Shown: piece by piece, positions 1 to 7,990 of the stretch
Layout of the letters: each line of letters starts with the position of its first letter
Position numbering within the stretch: the first letter of the stretch is position 1
Assembly: GCF_052113705.1 (NCBI RefSeq)
Contig: NZ_JBGQOG010000006.1
Location: 1 to 64,000, forward strand
Length of the DNA stretch: 64,000 nucleotides
Source: JBGQOG01 sp052113705
Lineage (GTDB): Bacteria; Pseudomonadota; Alphaproteobacteria; Rhodobacterales; Rhodobacteraceae
Direction: 5' to 3'
The notes under the pieces: generated by a model
Database searches by the model: none
Told to the model about the DNA's origin: nothing
The model's input: the letters and a program-made list of their open reading frames with translations, nothing else
Made by a program: the position numbers and the translations under genes

Positions 1-77
1 TGGCGCGGTTGACGGGGCTCGAACCCGCGACCCCCGGCGTGACAGGCCGGTACTCTAACCAACTGAGCTACAACCGC
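1..77 (-). tRNA. tRNA-Asp (GTC), copy 1
   Basis: On the minus strand this folds as a complete cloverleaf. The acceptor stem GCGGTTG pairs with CAACCGC, the anticodon loop CTGTCAC carries GTC, and the T-arm contains the usual GGTTCGAGCC. The CCA end is encoded and falls exactly on base 1. It is identical over all 77 bases to the second copy at 134-210. Confidence 0.97.
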
Positions 78-122
78 GCATGATTTCGGGAGGTTACTCC
101 GAAACTGACACCAAAGCGATCC

Positions 123-223
123 GGTGGAGAGAGTGGCGCGGTTGACGGGGCTCGAACCCGCGACCCCCGGCGTGACAGGCCGGTACTCTAACCAACTGAG
201 CTACAACCGCAACTCTCTCCACC
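123..223. repeat. Inverted repeat enclosing tRNA-Asp copy 2
   Basis: GGTGGAGAGAG (123-133) is the exact reverse complement of CTCTCTCCACC (213-223), directly on both sides of the tRNA. Beyond it GATCC (118-122) can pair with GGATC (226-230) after two unpaired bases. A transcript would have its tRNA closed by a helix of 11 or more base pairs. A processing stem is my inference. Confidence 0.7.
134..210 (-). tRNA. tRNA-Asp (GTC), copy 2
   Basis: Identical to copy 1, with anticodon GTC and encoded CCA. On the minus strand this is the upstream copy, and 56 bases separate the two. Unlike copy 1 it is enclosed by an 11-base inverted repeat, so its precursor could form a long closing stem. The two copies are probably co-transcribed leftward. 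Confidence 0.97.
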
Positions 224-410
224 CCGGATCGTCTCGTGGTGTGGCGGGGTAATACGCAGCGACGGCGGCGGCGTCAAGCGGGGGAATGCCGAAAAAATCA
301 CTTCAGCGAAATTCTCGTGACACACCGCGCAAAACCGGGCCGGAAATTGATGCCAAAGACACCGCTCCCGCCCCGCAACATCTTGAAATCATGACGTCGG
401 ACGCTCCGCG

Positions 411-497
411 GGAGGTATTTTTGCCAAGAAGAAAGCCAAGGACCGCGCGCCATTTCATTTTTCGCGCCCTCTGTTTCTTCTTGGCCCAAATACCTCC
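411..497. repeat. 24-bp imperfect inverted-repeat element; rest of 211-539 non-coding
   Basis: The left arm (411-434, starting GGAGGTATTTTTGCC) and right arm (474-497, ending CCAAATACCTCC) are reverse complements at 22 of 24 positions, with a 39-base spacer. Similar arms reading roughly TTTCTTCTTGG...AATACCTCC are, from memory, scattered between genes in Rhodobacteraceae. Nothing else is recognisable in 211-539: it holds the region upstream of the leftward tRNAs and the 3' side of the pirin gene. A short open frame through the element (286-516) looks accidental. Confidence 0.7.
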
Positions 498-539
498 GCC
501 GGAGGCATCCGCCTGAGCCGCTCCCGCGCGGCCAGGGCG

Positions 540-1478
540 TTACTGTGCCGGTGCCGGGGTAAATTCCTGATCGTCATCGGGCGGCAGGCGGAAACGGCCA
601 TGCGCCCAGTCGCCCGCGCGCCAGGCTTCGCGTGCGGCATCGATGCGGTCGCGGCTGGAGGCGACGAAATTCCACCAGATGTAGCGGGGCCCCTCCAATG
701 TGGCGCCGCCGAGCAGCATCACCCGCGCGCCCTGCGCGCCTGCGGTGATGGCAATCCGGTCGCCCGGGCGGAAGATCAGCATCCGGCCCGCGTCAAAGGT
801 CTGGCCGCCCTGACTGACCTCGCCCGAGATCACATAGACGCCGCGATCCTCTTGGTTGTCGGGCAAGGGCAGGCTCGCCCCCGCTGCCAGCACCGCATCG
901 GCATAGAACATCTCCGACGGGGTGGGCATCGGGTTGCGCGCGCCCCAGGCATCGCCCAAGAGGAGCCGCACCTGTTTGCCCTCGCCCTCCAGCAGCGGCA
1001 CCTCGGCCGCGGGGATATGGGTGAAGGCGGCGGGGTCATCCTCGGCGCCCTTCGGCAGCGCCACCCAGGTCTGAATGCCCAGCATGTTGAACGGTGCCTT
1101 GCGCATCTCGCCATCGGTCCGCTCGGAATGGGTGATGCCATGCCCGGCCACCATCCAGTTGATCGCTCCCGGTTCGATCCATTGATCGGTACCAATCGAG
1201 TCGCGGTGATGCAGCCGCCCCTTATACAGATAGGTGACGGTGGCCAGGCCGATATGCGGGTGCGGGCGCACGTCGATCCCCTGCCCGGTCACGAATTCTG
1301 CCGGGCCCATCTGGTCAAAGAAGATGAACGGCCCGACCATCTGCCGCGCCACTGAAGGCAGCGCCCGGCGGACTTCAAAACCGCCGAGGTCACGGGCGCG
1401 CGGCACAATGACCGTTTCAATCGCATCCACCGCATCGCCTTTCGGCAGGTCGGGGTCGAGGGCGGGGTTCCAGCTCAT
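540..1478 (-). CDS. Pirin family protein
   Basis: A 312-residue cupin-fold protein of the pirin family. The N-terminal cupin carries the metal-binding pattern RPHPHIGLAT and then GHGITHSER, supplying the three His and one Glu ligands known from pirin. A conserved C-terminal pirin domain follows. The ATG at 1478 is preceded by AGGAGAGAGACC, a good ribosome-binding site; the frame stays open upstream but nothing conserved is there. Some family members act as quercetin 2,3-dioxygenases and others as cofactors; the substrate cannot be told here. It is divergent from nasT. A second pirin gene lies at 43902-44600. Confidence 0.9.
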   Translation of the reverse strand: MSWNPALDPDLPKGDAVDAIETVIVPRARDLGGFEVRRALPSVARQMVGPFIFFDQMGPAEFVTGQGIDVRPHPHIGLATVTYLYKGRLHHRDSIGTDQWIEPGAINWMVAGHGITHSERTDGEMRKAPFNMLGIQTWVALPKGAEDDPAAFTHIPAAEVPLLEGEGKQVRLLLGDAWGARNPMPTPSEMFYADAVLAAGASLPLPDNQEDRGVYVISGEVSQGGQTFDAGRMLIFRPGDRIAITAGAQGARVMLLGGATLEGPRYIWWNFVASSRDRIDAAREAWRAGDWAHGRFRLPPDDDQEFTPAPAQ

Positions 1479-1754
1479 GGTCTCTCTCCTGTCATCGGTC
1501 GGCCCATCCTTGGGGTCTGCGTAAAGGTAGCACAGCAACCCGCCCGCGTTACCCCACGGCGCCGCGCAGGATTTGCGCAATTTCGCGCAGAACTTCTGTG
1601 CGCGGCGCAAAACGGCTTTCGCCCAAATGTGCGCCATTCCCGGGGCAATCGGTGAAAACTTACGCATATGCCGGTCACGCCGGGCGCGAGACTCGCAGGG
1701 AGATTGCCGAATGCCCGGCCCGCGCGCCATGACGGGGCCAACAAGCAGGGTGCC

Positions 1755-2339
1755 ATGAGCCAGGGAATTTCCATCGTCGTCGTTGAGCGTGACCCCGAAA
1801 GGGCCGCGATGATCCATGAAGCCCTGCGCGAGGCGGGCGAGACCAATGTCACCATCATCGCCGAGCAATCGGGTCTGGCGCAGCGCATCAGCGAGCGGCG
1901 GCCGGATCTGGTGCTGATCGATGTGAACTCCCCCTCGCGCGATGTGCTGGAGGAACTCACCCTTGCCTCCGGCCCGATGGAGCGTCCGGTGGCGATTTTC
2001 GTCGACCGGTCGGACCCCGGCCAGACCAAGGCGGCGATCGAGGCGGGCGTCTCGGCCTATGTGGTCGACGGGATGCGCCCCGACCGGATCAAGCCGGTGA
2101 TCGATGCCGCCATCGCGCGGTTTCACATGTTCCACAAGATGCGCGCCGAATTGCAGGCGACCCGCGCGGCACTCGAGGAGCGCAAGCTGACCGACCGCGC
2201 CAAGGGCATGCTGATGCGCGCGCGCGGCATCACCGAGGATGAGGCCTATGCGCTGATGCGCAAGACCGCGATGGACAAGGGGATGCGGATCGCCGATGTG
2301 GCGCAGGCCCTGGTGACGGCGGCGGAGTTGCTGAAATGA
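1755..2339 (+). CDS. nasT: Nitrate-responsive antiterminator NasT (ANTAR regulator)
   Basis: A 194-residue response-regulator-like protein with an N-terminal receiver-type domain (about residues 1-125, acceptor-like Asp in LIDVNSP) and a C-terminal ANTAR RNA-binding domain (about 130-194, LTDRAKGMLM then DEAYALMRKTAM). ANTAR proteins bind paired hexaloop hairpins in leader RNA and prevent termination. In known systems NasT is held by NasS and released when nitrate or nitrite binds NasS. Here nasS follows with a 4-base overlap. The target is probably the leader before nrtA (3564-3670). The start at 1755 gives the usual length; its ribosome-binding site (CAGGG) is modest. Confidence 0.93.
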   Translation: MSQGISIVVVERDPERAAMIHEALREAGETNVTIIAEQSGLAQRISERRPDLVLIDVNSPSRDVLEELTLASGPMERPVAIFVDRSDPGQTKAAIEAGVSAYVVDGMRPDRIKPVIDAAIARFHMFHKMRAELQATRAALEERKLTDRAKGMLMRARGITEDEAYALMRKTAMDKGMRIADVAQALVTAAELLK

Positions 2340-3466
2340 CCCTGCACTCTGTCACCCTCGGCTTTATCCCGCTGGTGGATGCAGGCCCCCTGATCATCGC
2401 GCGCGAACTGGGCTTTGCCGAGGAAGAGCGCTTGCAGATTGATCTGATCGCCGCGCGGTCATGGTCGCGGCTGCGCGATATGCTGGTGTTCGAGCAGGTC
2501 GAGGCGGCGCATATGCTCTCGCCGGTGCCGGTCTCGACCGCTTTGGGGCTGGGGGGCGCCGCCGCGCGGCTGGAGGCGCTGATGGTCCTGTCGATGGGCG
2601 GGCAGATGATCGGCCTTTCCCGCCCGCTGGCGGCCGAGATCCGCGCCGCGGGGCCCTATCCCGCCTTTACCGATGCACCGGCGGCGGCAGCAGCGCTGAG
2701 TGCGGCGCGCCCGGGGGGGCTGCGCATCGGTGTGCCTTTCGTGTTCTCGATGCATGCCGAACTCCTGCATCTCTGGCTGGGTGCCCTGCCCGGCCTGCGG
2801 CTGCTGACCGTTCCCCCCTCGCAAATGGCCGAAGCGCTGGCGGCGGGCGAGATCGAGGCCTTTTGCGTCGGCGAGCCCTGGGGCTCGTTCTGCGTCGAAC
2901 AGGGGGCCGGTGAATTGCTGCTGCCGGGCAGCGCCATCTGGGGCCGGGCGCCGGAAAAGGTGCTGGCGGCGCGGGCGGACTGGGCCGAGGCGCATCCCGA
3001 AACCGCCGGGCGGCTGATGCGCGCGCTCTGGCGGGCCTGCCGCTGGCTGGGCGATCCGGGCAACCGGATGACCGCCTCCGAGATCCTCGCGCGCGAGGCC
3101 TATCTCGATGTCTCCGCCGATCTGATCGAACGGGCGCTCTCGGGCAATATCGTCACCCGGCCCGAAGGTGACGCGGCGCGGGCGGATGATTTCGTGCTCT
3201 TTCACGAGCACGGGGTGAATTACCCTTGGCCGGAACAGGCCGACTGGATCGGCCGTGGTCTGGCCAAACGCATGGGACTGCCGCCCGAATCGGCGGCCCT
3301 GACCGCCCGCGCGGCCTTTCGCGGCGACCTTTACACCCGGCATCTGGCCGGAACCGGCGCCGAAATGCCCGGCGCCTCCAGCACCGAGTCGCCCCTCGCC
3401 TCGGCACCGGAGCGCGCCGGATCATTCGCACAGGGCCGCGTTTTTGATCCCTCCTTGCCGCAGTGA
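2336..3466 (+). CDS. nasS: Nitrate sensor NasS (NrtA-like, cytoplasmic)
   Basis: A 376-residue protein related to nitrate-binding NrtA/CmpA proteins, but starting directly with the fold (MTLHSVTLGFIPLVDAGP) and without a signal peptide, as expected for the cytoplasmic sensor NasS. Family features include AHMLSPVPVS, the region around GVPFVFSMHAEL, and FCVGEPWG, all also seen in NrtA. It overlaps nasT by ATGA, so the two are translationally coupled. The C-terminal 30 residues are low-complexity. NasS binds NasT without nitrate and releases it with nitrate (known for Paracoccus and Azotobacter). Confidence 0.92.
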   Translation: MTLHSVTLGFIPLVDAGPLIIARELGFAEEERLQIDLIAARSWSRLRDMLVFEQVEAAHMLSPVPVSTALGLGGAAARLEALMVLSMGGQMIGLSRPLAAEIRAAGPYPAFTDAPAAAAALSAARPGGLRIGVPFVFSMHAELLHLWLGALPGLRLLTVPPSQMAEALAAGEIEAFCVGEPWGSFCVEQGAGELLLPGSAIWGRAPEKVLAARADWAEAHPETAGRLMRALWRACRWLGDPGNRMTASEILAREAYLDVSADLIERALSGNIVTRPEGDAARADDFVLFHEHGVNYPWPEQADWIGRGLAKRMGLPPESAALTARAAFRGDLYTRHLAGTGAEMPGASSTESPLASAPERAGSFAQGRVFDPSLPQ

Positions 3467-3563
3467 CGCATTTTTCAGCAGAAATGCCGCAACGCGGCAT
3501 TATTAAGGTTTGATGACCACAGGATGAATTGCGCGACGCGCTGCAGCACGGCATGAAGATAAG

Positions 3564-3607
3564 GCAAGGCGACGTTGTCTTGCACGAAATATCCCGAATG
3601 AACGGGA
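3564..3607 (+). promoter_or_regulatory. Candidate NasT target: two tandem hexaloop hairpins in the nrtA leader
   Basis: Hairpin P1 is GCAAGGC (3564-3570), loop GACGTT, GTCTTGC (3577-3583). Hairpin P2 is TCCCG (3592-3596), loop AATGAA, CGGGA (3603-3607). Both loops have six bases. P2 has A at loop position 1 and G at position 4, the ANTAR-target consensus; P1 has G at position 4 but G, not A, at position 1. The linker is 8 bases and an intrinsic terminator starts 7 bases after P2. A further hairpin, ATGCCGC-AAC-GCGGCAT (3484-3500), lies just after nasS. Confidence 0.75.
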
Positions 3608-3614
3608 ACTGAGC

Positions 3615-3670
3615 AAAGCCGCTCGACCGATACCGCACTCCTCCCGCGGTTGATGGTCGGCGGCTTTTTT
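3615..3670 (+). terminator. Leader terminator before nrtA
   Basis: AAAGCCGC-T-CGACC (3615-3628) pairs with GGTCGGCGGCTTT (3655-3667) with one bulged T. An inner helix ACCGC (3632-3636) with GCGGT (3646-3650) stacks on top, and the stem ends in a run of seven T (3665-3671). It lies 45 bases before the nrtA start and directly after the two hexaloop hairpins. This is the arrangement expected for transcription antitermination by NasT. Confidence 0.85.
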
Positions 3671-3715
3671 GCATTTCGCGCCCATCGCAAGAGGCGCCAG
3701 ACACCAGGGATCACC

Positions 3716-5089
3716 ATGAACCGGATTACCGCACTCCTTCTGGCCACCACCCTGCTCAGCGCCCCGCTGGCGGGTGCCGCCCGGGCTGAAATGCTCGATG
3801 TTGAAAAAGACGAGCTGACGCTGGGCTTTATCAAACTCACCGACATGGCCCCCTTGGCCATCGCCAAGGAAAAGGGCTTTTTCGAGGATGAGGGCCTCTA
3901 TGTCACGCTGGAACCGCAGGCCAACTGGAAGGTGCTGCTGGATCGCGTGATCTCGGGTGAACTCGATGGCGCGCATATGCTGGCCGGGCAACCGCTGGCG
4001 GCCACCCTGGGCTATGGCACCAAGGCGCATATCGTCACCCCCTTCTCGATGGATCTGAACGGTAACGGCATCACCGTCTCCAACGAGGTCTGGGAGCTGA
4101 TGAAACCGCAGCTCGAACTGGACGCCGACGGCAAGGTAAAACACCCGATCAGCGCCGCCGCGCTGAAACCGGTGATCGAGAAATTCAAGGCCGAGGGCAA
4201 ACCCTTTAACATGGGCATGGTCTTCCCGGTCTCGACCCATAACTACGAGCTGCGCTACTGGCTGGCCGCCGGGGGCATCAACCCCGGCCTCTACAGCCCG
4301 GAAGACACCTCGGGCCAGATCGGCGCCGATGCCTTCCTCTCGGTCACCCCGCCGCCGCAAATGCCCGCCACGCTCGAAGCCGGCACCATCTCCGGCTATT
4401 GCGTGGGCGAGCCCTGGAACCAGGCCGCCGTCTTCAAAGGCATCGGCGTGCCGGTGATCACCGATACCGAGATCTGGAAGAACAACCCGGAAAAGGTCTT
4501 TGGCCTGACCGAGGAATTCACCGAGCAGAACCCCAATACCACTCTGGCGCTGACCAAGGCGCTGATCCGCGCCGCCGAATGGCTGGACGCTGACAGCAAT
4601 GCCAACCGCGCCGAAGCGGTGCAGATCCTGTCCAAGCCCGAATATGTCGGCGCCGATGCCGAGGTGATCGCCAATTCGATGACCGGCACCTTTGAATATG
4701 AAAAGGGTGACAAGCGCGAGGTGCCCGATTTCAACGTCTTCTACCGCTACTACGCCACCTACCCCTTCTATTCGGATGCGGTCTGGTACCTGACCCAGAT
4801 GCGCCGCTGGGGCCAGCTGCCCGAAGCGCATGACGACGCCTGGTATGACGCCACCGCGCGCGATGTCTACAAGCCCGAGATCTACCTGAAAGCCGCGCAG
4901 ATGCTGGTGGATGAAGGCCTGATCGACCCGGTCGATGTGCCCTTCGATACTGACGGCTACAAACCCGCCACCGCCGAATTCATCGACGGCATCACCTACG
5001 ACGGCAAAGCCCCCAACGCCTATATCAACGCGATGACCATCGGCCTGAAAGACGGGCAAACCGTGGTCGGCGGCGCCGTCACCAACTGA
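3716..5089 (+). CDS. nrtA: Nitrate ABC transporter, periplasmic binding protein
   Basis: A 457-residue protein with a Sec-type signal peptide (MNRITALLLATTLLSAPLAG, probable cleavage after ARA). There is no lipobox Cys, so it should be soluble in the periplasm rather than lipid-anchored as in cyanobacteria. It belongs to the NrtA/CmpA/TauA family: LTLGFIKLTDMAPLAIAKEKG near the mature N-terminus, then AHMLAGQPLAA, and YCVGEPWNQAA. It binds nitrate and/or nitrite for NrtB and the double ATPase. The ATG at 3716 is the first start after the leader terminator; CAGGGATCACC precedes it. Confidence 0.93.
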   Translation: MNRITALLLATTLLSAPLAGAARAEMLDVEKDELTLGFIKLTDMAPLAIAKEKGFFEDEGLYVTLEPQANWKVLLDRVISGELDGAHMLAGQPLAATLGYGTKAHIVTPFSMDLNGNGITVSNEVWELMKPQLELDADGKVKHPISAAALKPVIEKFKAEGKPFNMGMVFPVSTHNYELRYWLAAGGINPGLYSPEDTSGQIGADAFLSVTPPPQMPATLEAGTISGYCVGEPWNQAAVFKGIGVPVITDTEIWKNNPEKVFGLTEEFTEQNPNTTLALTKALIRAAEWLDADSNANRAEAVQILSKPEYVGADAEVIANSMTGTFEYEKGDKREVPDFNVFYRYYATYPFYSDAVWYLTQMRRWGQLPEAHDDAWYDATARDVYKPEIYLKAAQMLVDEGLIDPVDVPFDTDGYKPATAEFIDGITYDGKAPNAYINAMTIGLKDGQTVVGGAVTN

Positions 5090-5186
5090 CCCCTGCGGGC
5101 TGCGCTGCCCCGTGGGTGCCGCAGCCCCCCCCCCTCCCGTTCCGCACCAAACCTCCCCCAGCCCGCCCCCAGCCCGCGAGGATATC

Positions 5187-6269
5187 ATGACCGCCATAGA
5201 CCCCACCGCCCTGACGGATCAGACCCGCACCGCCCGCCGCGAACGCCGCTTCAGCCGGATCAACAAGCTTGACGCCTGGTTCAAAGTGCTTGGCCTGCCG
5301 TGGATGACACCGATCCTGAAGGCGCTGGCGGGCGACAACCCGAAGGCGCAGCTGAAGGACATCTGGCGTCTGGCCGGGGTGCCGCTTCTGGCCATTGTCC
5401 TCTTCCTCGGGGCCTGGGGCGCGCTGGCGCCGAAAGTGCAGACCAGCCTTGGCGCGATCCCGGGTCCGGCGCAGGTCTGGGAACAGGTGATCGTGCTGCA
5501 TGCCGATGCGGTGGCCGAAGGGGCCAAAGCCGATGAATTCTACGCCCGTCAGGATGCCCGCAACGCGCAGCTGGTGGCCGAGGGCAAGGCCGACCGGGTG
5601 AAAGTCCGCGATTACACCGGCAAACAGACCTATTACCAACAGATCTGGACCTCGATCAAAACCGTCTTTTTCGGCTTTTTGCTGGCAACCGTGGTAGCGG
5701 TACCGCTGGGCATCATCTCGGGCCTCTCGCCCACCGCCAATGCGGCGATCAACCCCTTGGTGCAGATCTTCAAACCGGTCTCGCCGCTGGCATGGCTGCC
5801 GATTGTGACCATGATCGTCTCGGCGGTCTATGCCACCAATGACGGGATGTTCTCCAAATCCTTCCTCGTCTCGGCAATCACCGTCACGCTTTGCTCGCTC
5901 TGGCCGACGCTGATCAACACCGCCCTTGGTGTGGCCTCGATTGACCGCGATCTGATCTCGGTCAGCCGCGTCCTGAAACTCGGCACCTGGACCAAGATCA
6001 CCAAACTGGTGCTGCCCTCGGCGCTGCCTTTGATTTTCACCGGGCTGCGTCTCAGCCTTGGTGTGGGCTGGATGGTGCTGATTGCCGCCGAGATGCTGGC
6101 GCAGAACCCCGGGCTTGGGAAATTCGTCTGGGATGAATTCCAGAACGGCTCTTCCTCCTCGCTGGCCAAGATCATGGTGGCGGTCTTCACCATCGGCATC
6201 ATCGGCTTCCTCCTCGACCGGGTGATGTTCGCGCTGCAATCGCTCTTCACCTTCTCCGCGAACCGGTGA
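5187..6269 (+). CDS. nrtB: Nitrate ABC transporter, permease
   Basis: A 360-residue inner-membrane permease of the NrtB/SsuC type. It has an unusually long cytoplasmic N-terminus (about 65 residues), one membrane segment around 70-90, a periplasmic stretch, then the BPD_transp_1 domain with about five segments and the EAA-type loop near SRVLKLGTWTKITKLVLPSALP. The ATG at 5187 follows GCGAGGATATC. The gap after nrtA is 97 bases and C-rich. Its stop overlaps the GTG start of the ATPase gene, so the two are coupled. Confidence 0.92.
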   Translation: MTAIDPTALTDQTRTARRERRFSRINKLDAWFKVLGLPWMTPILKALAGDNPKAQLKDIWRLAGVPLLAIVLFLGAWGALAPKVQTSLGAIPGPAQVWEQVIVLHADAVAEGAKADEFYARQDARNAQLVAEGKADRVKVRDYTGKQTYYQQIWTSIKTVFFGFLLATVVAVPLGIISGLSPTANAAINPLVQIFKPVSPLAWLPIVTMIVSAVYATNDGMFSKSFLVSAITVTLCSLWPTLINTALGVASIDRDLISVSRVLKLGTWTKITKLVLPSALPLIFTGLRLSLGVGWMVLIAAEMLAQNPGLGKFVWDEFQNGSSSSLAKIMVAVFTIGIIGFLLDRVMFALQSLFTFSANR

Positions 6270-7990
6270 GCGCCATGAGCATTCTTGATTTCACCAATGT
6301 CTCCAAAAGCTTCGGCTCGGGCCTTGAGCGCCGCGATGTGCTGCGCCATGTGAACCTCAGCGTGAAGGAAGGCGAATTTCTGGCGATCCTCGGCTTTTCG
6401 GGCACCGGCAAATCGACGCTGATCAACCTGATGGCAGGCCTTGAAAAGCCCGATACCGGCAGCGTCACCTATCGCGGCGCGCCGATCACCGGGCCGGGGC
6501 CGGAACGCGGGCTGGTGTTTCAAAGCTATTCGCTGATGCCCTGGCTGACGGTGGCGGGCAATATCGCGCTGGCAGTGAATTCGGTGTTTCCGAAACTGCC
6601 GAAAGCCGAGCGCGCCGAACTGGTGGCGAAATACATCAGGATGGTCGGCCTCAGCCATGCGGCCGAGCGGCGCCCGGCGGAGCTGTCGGGCGGCATGCGG
6701 CAGCGGGTCTCGGTGGCGCGCGCGCTGGCGATGAGCCCCGAGGTGCTGCTGCTCGATGAGCCGCTCTCGGCGCTCGACGCCCTCACCCGCGCCAATCTGG
6801 CCGATGAGATCGAAGCGATCTGGGAGGCGGACCGCAAGACGGTGGTGCTGATCACCAATGACGTGGATGAGGCGATCCAGCTGGCCGACCGCATCGTGAC
6901 GCTTAACCTCGATGGCACGATGGGGCAGGAATTTGAGGTCACCATCCCCCGACCGCGCGACCGCAGCGCGATGAACCATGACGCCGAGTTCAAACGCCTG
7001 CGCGCCACAGTCACCAAATGCCTGATGGATATCGGCATCACCGACAAGGTGGACGGCGGCCGCATCCTGCCCAATGTCACCCCGCGCCATGCGATGCCCA
7101 AGGCCTATGCCACCGCCGCGCAGGGTTCGGGCGAGTTGCTGTCGGATGAGCGCTATCTGCAATATTCGCAACTGCACAAGATCTACCCCACCCCCAAAGG
7201 CCCGCTGACCGTGGTTGAGGATTTCAACCTGACGCTGAAAAAGGGCGAGTTTGTCAGCCTGATCGGCCATTCCGGCTGCGGCAAATCCACCGTGCTGACG
7301 ATGACCGCCGGGCTGAACGCGATCTCCAAGGGCGCGATCAAACTCGACGGCTACCACGTTGAGGGCGCCGACCCCGAGCGGGCCGTGGTCTTTCAGTCGC
7401 CCAACCTTTTCCCCTGGCTGACGGCGAAAGAGAATGTGGCGATCGGGGTGGACAAGGTCTATCCGAAGGCGAGCCAGGCCGAGCGGCAGGAGGTGGTGGA
7501 ATACTACCTTGAGCGCGTGGGCCTCGGTGACAGCATGGACCGTTCCGCTTCGGAAATGTCGAACGGCATGCGGCAACGGGTGGGCATCGCCCGTGCCTTC
7601 GCCCTTTCGCCGAAACTGCTGCTCCTCGATGAGCCCTTCGGCATGCTCGACAGCCTCACCCGCTGGGAGCTGCAAGAGGTGCTGATGGAGGTCTGGAGCC
7701 GCACCAAAGTGACCGCCGTCTGCGTGACGCATGATGTGGATGAGGCGATCCTGCTCGCCGACCGGGTGGTGATGATGACCAACGGGCCGCAGGCGACGAT
7801 TGGCAAGATCGTCGACGTGAACCTGCCGCGCCCGCGCAGCCGCAAGGCGCTGCTGGAGCATCCGGATTACTATAATTACCGTCAGGAAGTCCTCGATTTC
7901 CTTGAAGAATATGAACATGGCGCCAAGCCTGCCCCGAAAGCCGCCCCCCCGGCAGGCTCCGGCGGCGCTGGCAGAGAGGAAGCTGCATGA
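6266..7990 (+). CDS. nrtC: Nitrate ABC transporter, two ATPase domains fused in one chain
   Basis: A 574-residue chain with two complete NrtD-like ATPase domains in tandem. Domain 1 has Walker A GFSGTGKST near residue 43, signature LSGGMRQRV near 140, Walker B LLLDEPLSALD, and Asn in place of the switch His (ITNDVDEA, near 198). Domain 2 has Walker A GHSGCGKST near 334, signature MSNGMRQRV near 431, LLLDEPFGMLD, and a normal His (VTHDVDEA, near 489). This differs from cyanobacterial NrtC, whose second half is a binding-protein domain. The GTG at 6266 overlaps the nrtB stop; an ATG at 6275 is an alternative. The symbol is by analogy. Confidence 0.9.
   Translation: MSAMSILDFTNVSKSFGSGLERRDVLRHVNLSVKEGEFLAILGFSGTGKSTLINLMAGLEKPDTGSVTYRGAPITGPGPERGLVFQSYSLMPWLTVAGNIALAVNSVFPKLPKAERAELVAKYIRMVGLSHAAERRPAELSGGMRQRVSVARALAMSPEVLLLDEPLSALDALTRANLADEIEAIWEADRKTVVLITNDVDEAIQLADRIVTLNLDGTMGQEFEVTIPRPRDRSAMNHDAEFKRLRATVTKCLMDIGITDKVDGGRILPNVTPRHAMPKAYATAAQGSGELLSDERYLQYSQLHKIYPTPKGPLTVVEDFNLTLKKGEFVSLIGHSGCGKSTVLTMTAGLNAISKGAIKLDGYHVEGADPERAVVFQSPNLFPWLTAKENVAIGVDKVYPKASQAERQEVVEYYLERVGLGDSMDRSASEMSNGMRQRVGIARAFALSPKLLLLDEPFGMLDSLTRWELQEVLMEVWSRTKVTAVCVTHDVDEAILLADRVVMMTNGPQATIGKIVDVNLPRPRSRKALLEHPDYYNYRQEVLDFLEEYEHGAKPAPKAAPPAGSGGAGREEAA

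Noticed and set aside
286..516. 76-codon plus-strand open frame across the inverted-repeat element
   Set aside because: It is composed of the repeat arms and spacer, has no ribosome-binding site and no coding character.
1479..1754. Search for a sigma-54/NtrC promoter before nasT
   Set aside because: Only short palindromes (for example TTGCGCAA at 1573-1580) were seen; no TGGCAC-N5-TTGC-type element could be supported.
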